From positions 186,001-250,000 of the forward strand of contig CBDCFF010000034.1 of the NCBI GenBank assembly GCA_965216225.1: 64,000 nt of DNA, read 5' to 3'. The notes beneath the pieces are model-generated. The model did no database searches, was not told the origin of the DNA, and saw nothing but the letters and a program-made list of their open reading frames with translations. A program made the translations under genes and the position numbers. Source of the stretch: 3107 sp965216225 (GTDB taxonomy: Bacteria; Pseudomonadota; Alphaproteobacteria; Rhodobacterales; Rhodobacteraceae). How positions within the stretch are numbered: the stretch's first letter is position 1; each line of letters begins with the position of its first letter. Of the stretch, positions 62,819 to 64,000 are shown in pieces.

Positions 62819-63751
62819 TCAAGGTTTGATTTTGGACCACTGGCGGTTTTCGCGGATCAAGGTATTTGCGAGGATGATGAGCTTGCGCATGATTGCCACA
62901 AGAGCGACCTTGGCTTTCTTGCCCTTTTGACGCAAAGCCTTGTAGACGCAGGTGAGTTGGGAATTGCAGCGCGCTGCGACGAGGGCGGGCATGTAGAGCG
63001 CCTGGCGAAGCCCGGCTCGTCCGCCTCCGATTTTCGCTCTGGCTGTCCATTTGCCGGACTTGCGCACGAAGGGAGCCAGGCCCGCAAGCGCGGCGGCCTG
63101 CTTGGGCGTCAAGGTTCCGATCTCCGGCATTTCGATGAGTATTGCAACGGCAGAAACCGGGCCGATGCCCGGGATCGACCGCAGGATCTCGAACTGTCTG
63201 GCAAGCTTTGCATCCTCGCAGATACGCTTCTTCAACTCGGCATCGAGTTGGGCAAGTTGCTTTGCAATCTGGCGCATCCTGGTTTTCAGTTGCGCCTTGA
63301 CGAGTGTGTTGCGCGCACCGCAGAGCCGGTTCCGGCAGGCAGTCTGGTCCTTGATGAGAGCGCTCCGGGCGACATGCACCTCCCGCAGATCGTTCATGGG
63401 TTCATCGCGCAACGGTGAAGCCTTCAGGTCAAGCATCGCCCCCATGCGGGCCAGCAGTTCCGCATCGATCCGGTCAGTTTTGGCGGACTGGCCGACCGCT
63501 TCGGCGAAGCGGCGGGCGCGTTTGGGGTTCACCTTGACCATGGCGTGAGCCGTCTTTGAAAGGCGGGCCTCCAGATCGCGATGATAGCGTCCTGCAGGCT
63601 CGTAGACGACGCGGCAGCACTGCGGGCCGATCCAGTTCTTCAGCGTCTTCAGTCCTGTCCGGTCGTTGGTGAAGCGTTTCGCCTTGCCATCGCTCAGGCG
63701 ATGGGTGTCGAGATGATCTTTCGGGATATCGATGCCGATGGTATCATTCAT
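62819..63751 (-). CDS. IS110-family transposase
   Basis: This intact 310-residue transposase starts MNDTIGIDIPKDHLDTH (RuvC-like Asp), then VVYEPAGRYHRDLEARL, VNPKRARRFAEAVGQSAKTDRIDAELLARMG. The C-terminal Tnp domain follows: LRSIPGIGPVSAVAILIEMPEIGTLTPKQAAALAGLAPF with the catalytic Ser region SGKWTARAKIGGGRAGLRQALYMPAL. An ATG further upstream at 63985 is in frame, but the family start is at 63751. It truncates the IS256 fragment. Confidence 0.93.
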   Translation of the reverse strand: MNDTIGIDIPKDHLDTHRLSDGKAKRFTNDRTGLKTLKNWIGPQCCRVVYEPAGRYHRDLEARLSKTAHAMVKVNPKRARRFAEAVGQSAKTDRIDAELLARMGAMLDLKASPLRDEPMNDLREVHVARSALIKDQTACRNRLCGARNTLVKAQLKTRMRQIAKQLAQLDAELKKRICEDAKLARQFEILRSIPGIGPVSAVAILIEMPEIGTLTPKQAAALAGLAPFVRKSGKWTARAKIGGGRAGLRQALYMPALVAARCNSQLTCVYKALRQKGKKAKVALVAIMRKLIILANTLIRENRQWSKIKP

Positions 63752-63985
63752 GACCTTTTCGTCTCCCGTTCTTGTCATACGAGGCAGGGGTGTTCCCTCC
63801 TCCACTATCTGTTCGGGTTCATCAAAAGGGCGGGGGTGATCCATCTTGAGAACGGTCCTCAAAGACCAGGGCATCATCGATCCATCCCCCGCCACCCCTC
63901 GGGCCGCTGCAGCGGCCCGAGGGGTGGCATCCGTATCGCACGGATACGAATGCCTGGGAAATCCAATAGACAAGGGCATTTCCAC
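63752..63985 (-). ncRNA. 5' non-coding part of the second IS110: candidate bridge-RNA region
   Basis: The region upstream of the transposase contains a 38-bp perfect palindrome at 63891-63928 and a second stem ATCCGT/ACGGAT at 63929-63945. Known IS110 bridge RNAs lie in this position and are built of stem-loops. Transcription and loop complementarity to the insertion site cannot be shown here, so the call is a candidate. Confidence 0.35.
63891..63928. repeat. 38-bp perfect palindrome
   Basis: Both halves (GCCACCCCTCGGGCCGCTG and its complement) match without a loop base. It lies about 140 bp upstream of the IS110 transposase start. Long perfect palindromes are unstable and rarely kept without function; a transposase site, part of a structured RNA, or a terminator shielding the element are options. 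Confidence 0.85.
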
Positions 63986-64000
63986 GGGCGCCTTTCAGGA

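Noticed and set aside
1..64000. cas genes (cas1, cas2, cas3, Cascade) linked to the arrays
   Set aside because: No encoded protein in the window resembles any Cas family; the source of adaptation must be elsewhere or already lost.

Overview
The window looks like a chromosome segment of an alphaproteobacterium of the Rhodobacterales type. GC is high, start/stop overlaps of the ATGA and GTGA kind are common, and the core genes (queA, lpdA, gapR, miaB, an AsmA-like gene) read like that group. The right third is full of insertion sequences and broken catabolic genes. With the sulfatases and a giant repeat-rich autotransporter, this suggests a marine, possibly host-associated lineage undergoing genome decay; the lifestyle is inference only.

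Layout. 1-6.5 kb: AsmA-like 3' part, queA, an MFS transporter, a DUF924 protein and lpdA. 6.6-13.0 kb: a decayed divergent sulfatase cluster, with a truncated sulfatase and a marR-like gene on the minus strand (the latter split by IS21) and a second sulfatase on the plus strand. 13.2-21 kb: an XdhC-family gene, a frameshifted XRE/DUF2083 regulator and a five-gene branched-chain-type ABC importer. 21-30.9 kb: a response regulator with a symporter-kinase fusion (carrying a nonsense codon), gapR, an iron-type ABC permease, tRNA-Thr, an IS630 fragment that truncates a glycosyltransferase-like gene, and miaB. 31.3-42.2 kb: one 3616-codon autotransporter. 42.2-64 kb: nested IS66/IS256, IS5, IS110, IS630, IS481 and IS21 elements among remnants of protocatechuate genes, an IclR regulator, a CoA transferase, an aminotransferase and others.

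Most notable observation. Three unrelated loci carry CRISPR-like arrays with the same exact geometry: a 28-bp perfect repeat plus a 33-bp spacer, period 61 bp. This is the unit produced by type I-E Cas1-Cas2. The three repeats differ from each other but share a GC-rich core in the same orientation. Array A (3 repeats, 7257-7406) lies at the marR/sulfatase junction. Array B (18 repeats, 11765-12829) lies inside the second sulfatase. Array C (2 repeats, 42180-42268) starts 3 bp after the autotransporter stop codon. Collapsing A to one repeat restores a marR stop overlapping the sulfatase ATG (ATGA). Collapsing B to one repeat restores an open sulfatase C-terminus running to its stop, with the repeat itself coding for residues LLPTRAGVA. 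The simplest reading is that the arrays were born in place, when an adaptation machinery integrated spacers at repeat-like sites in ordinary genes. No cas gene lies in the window.
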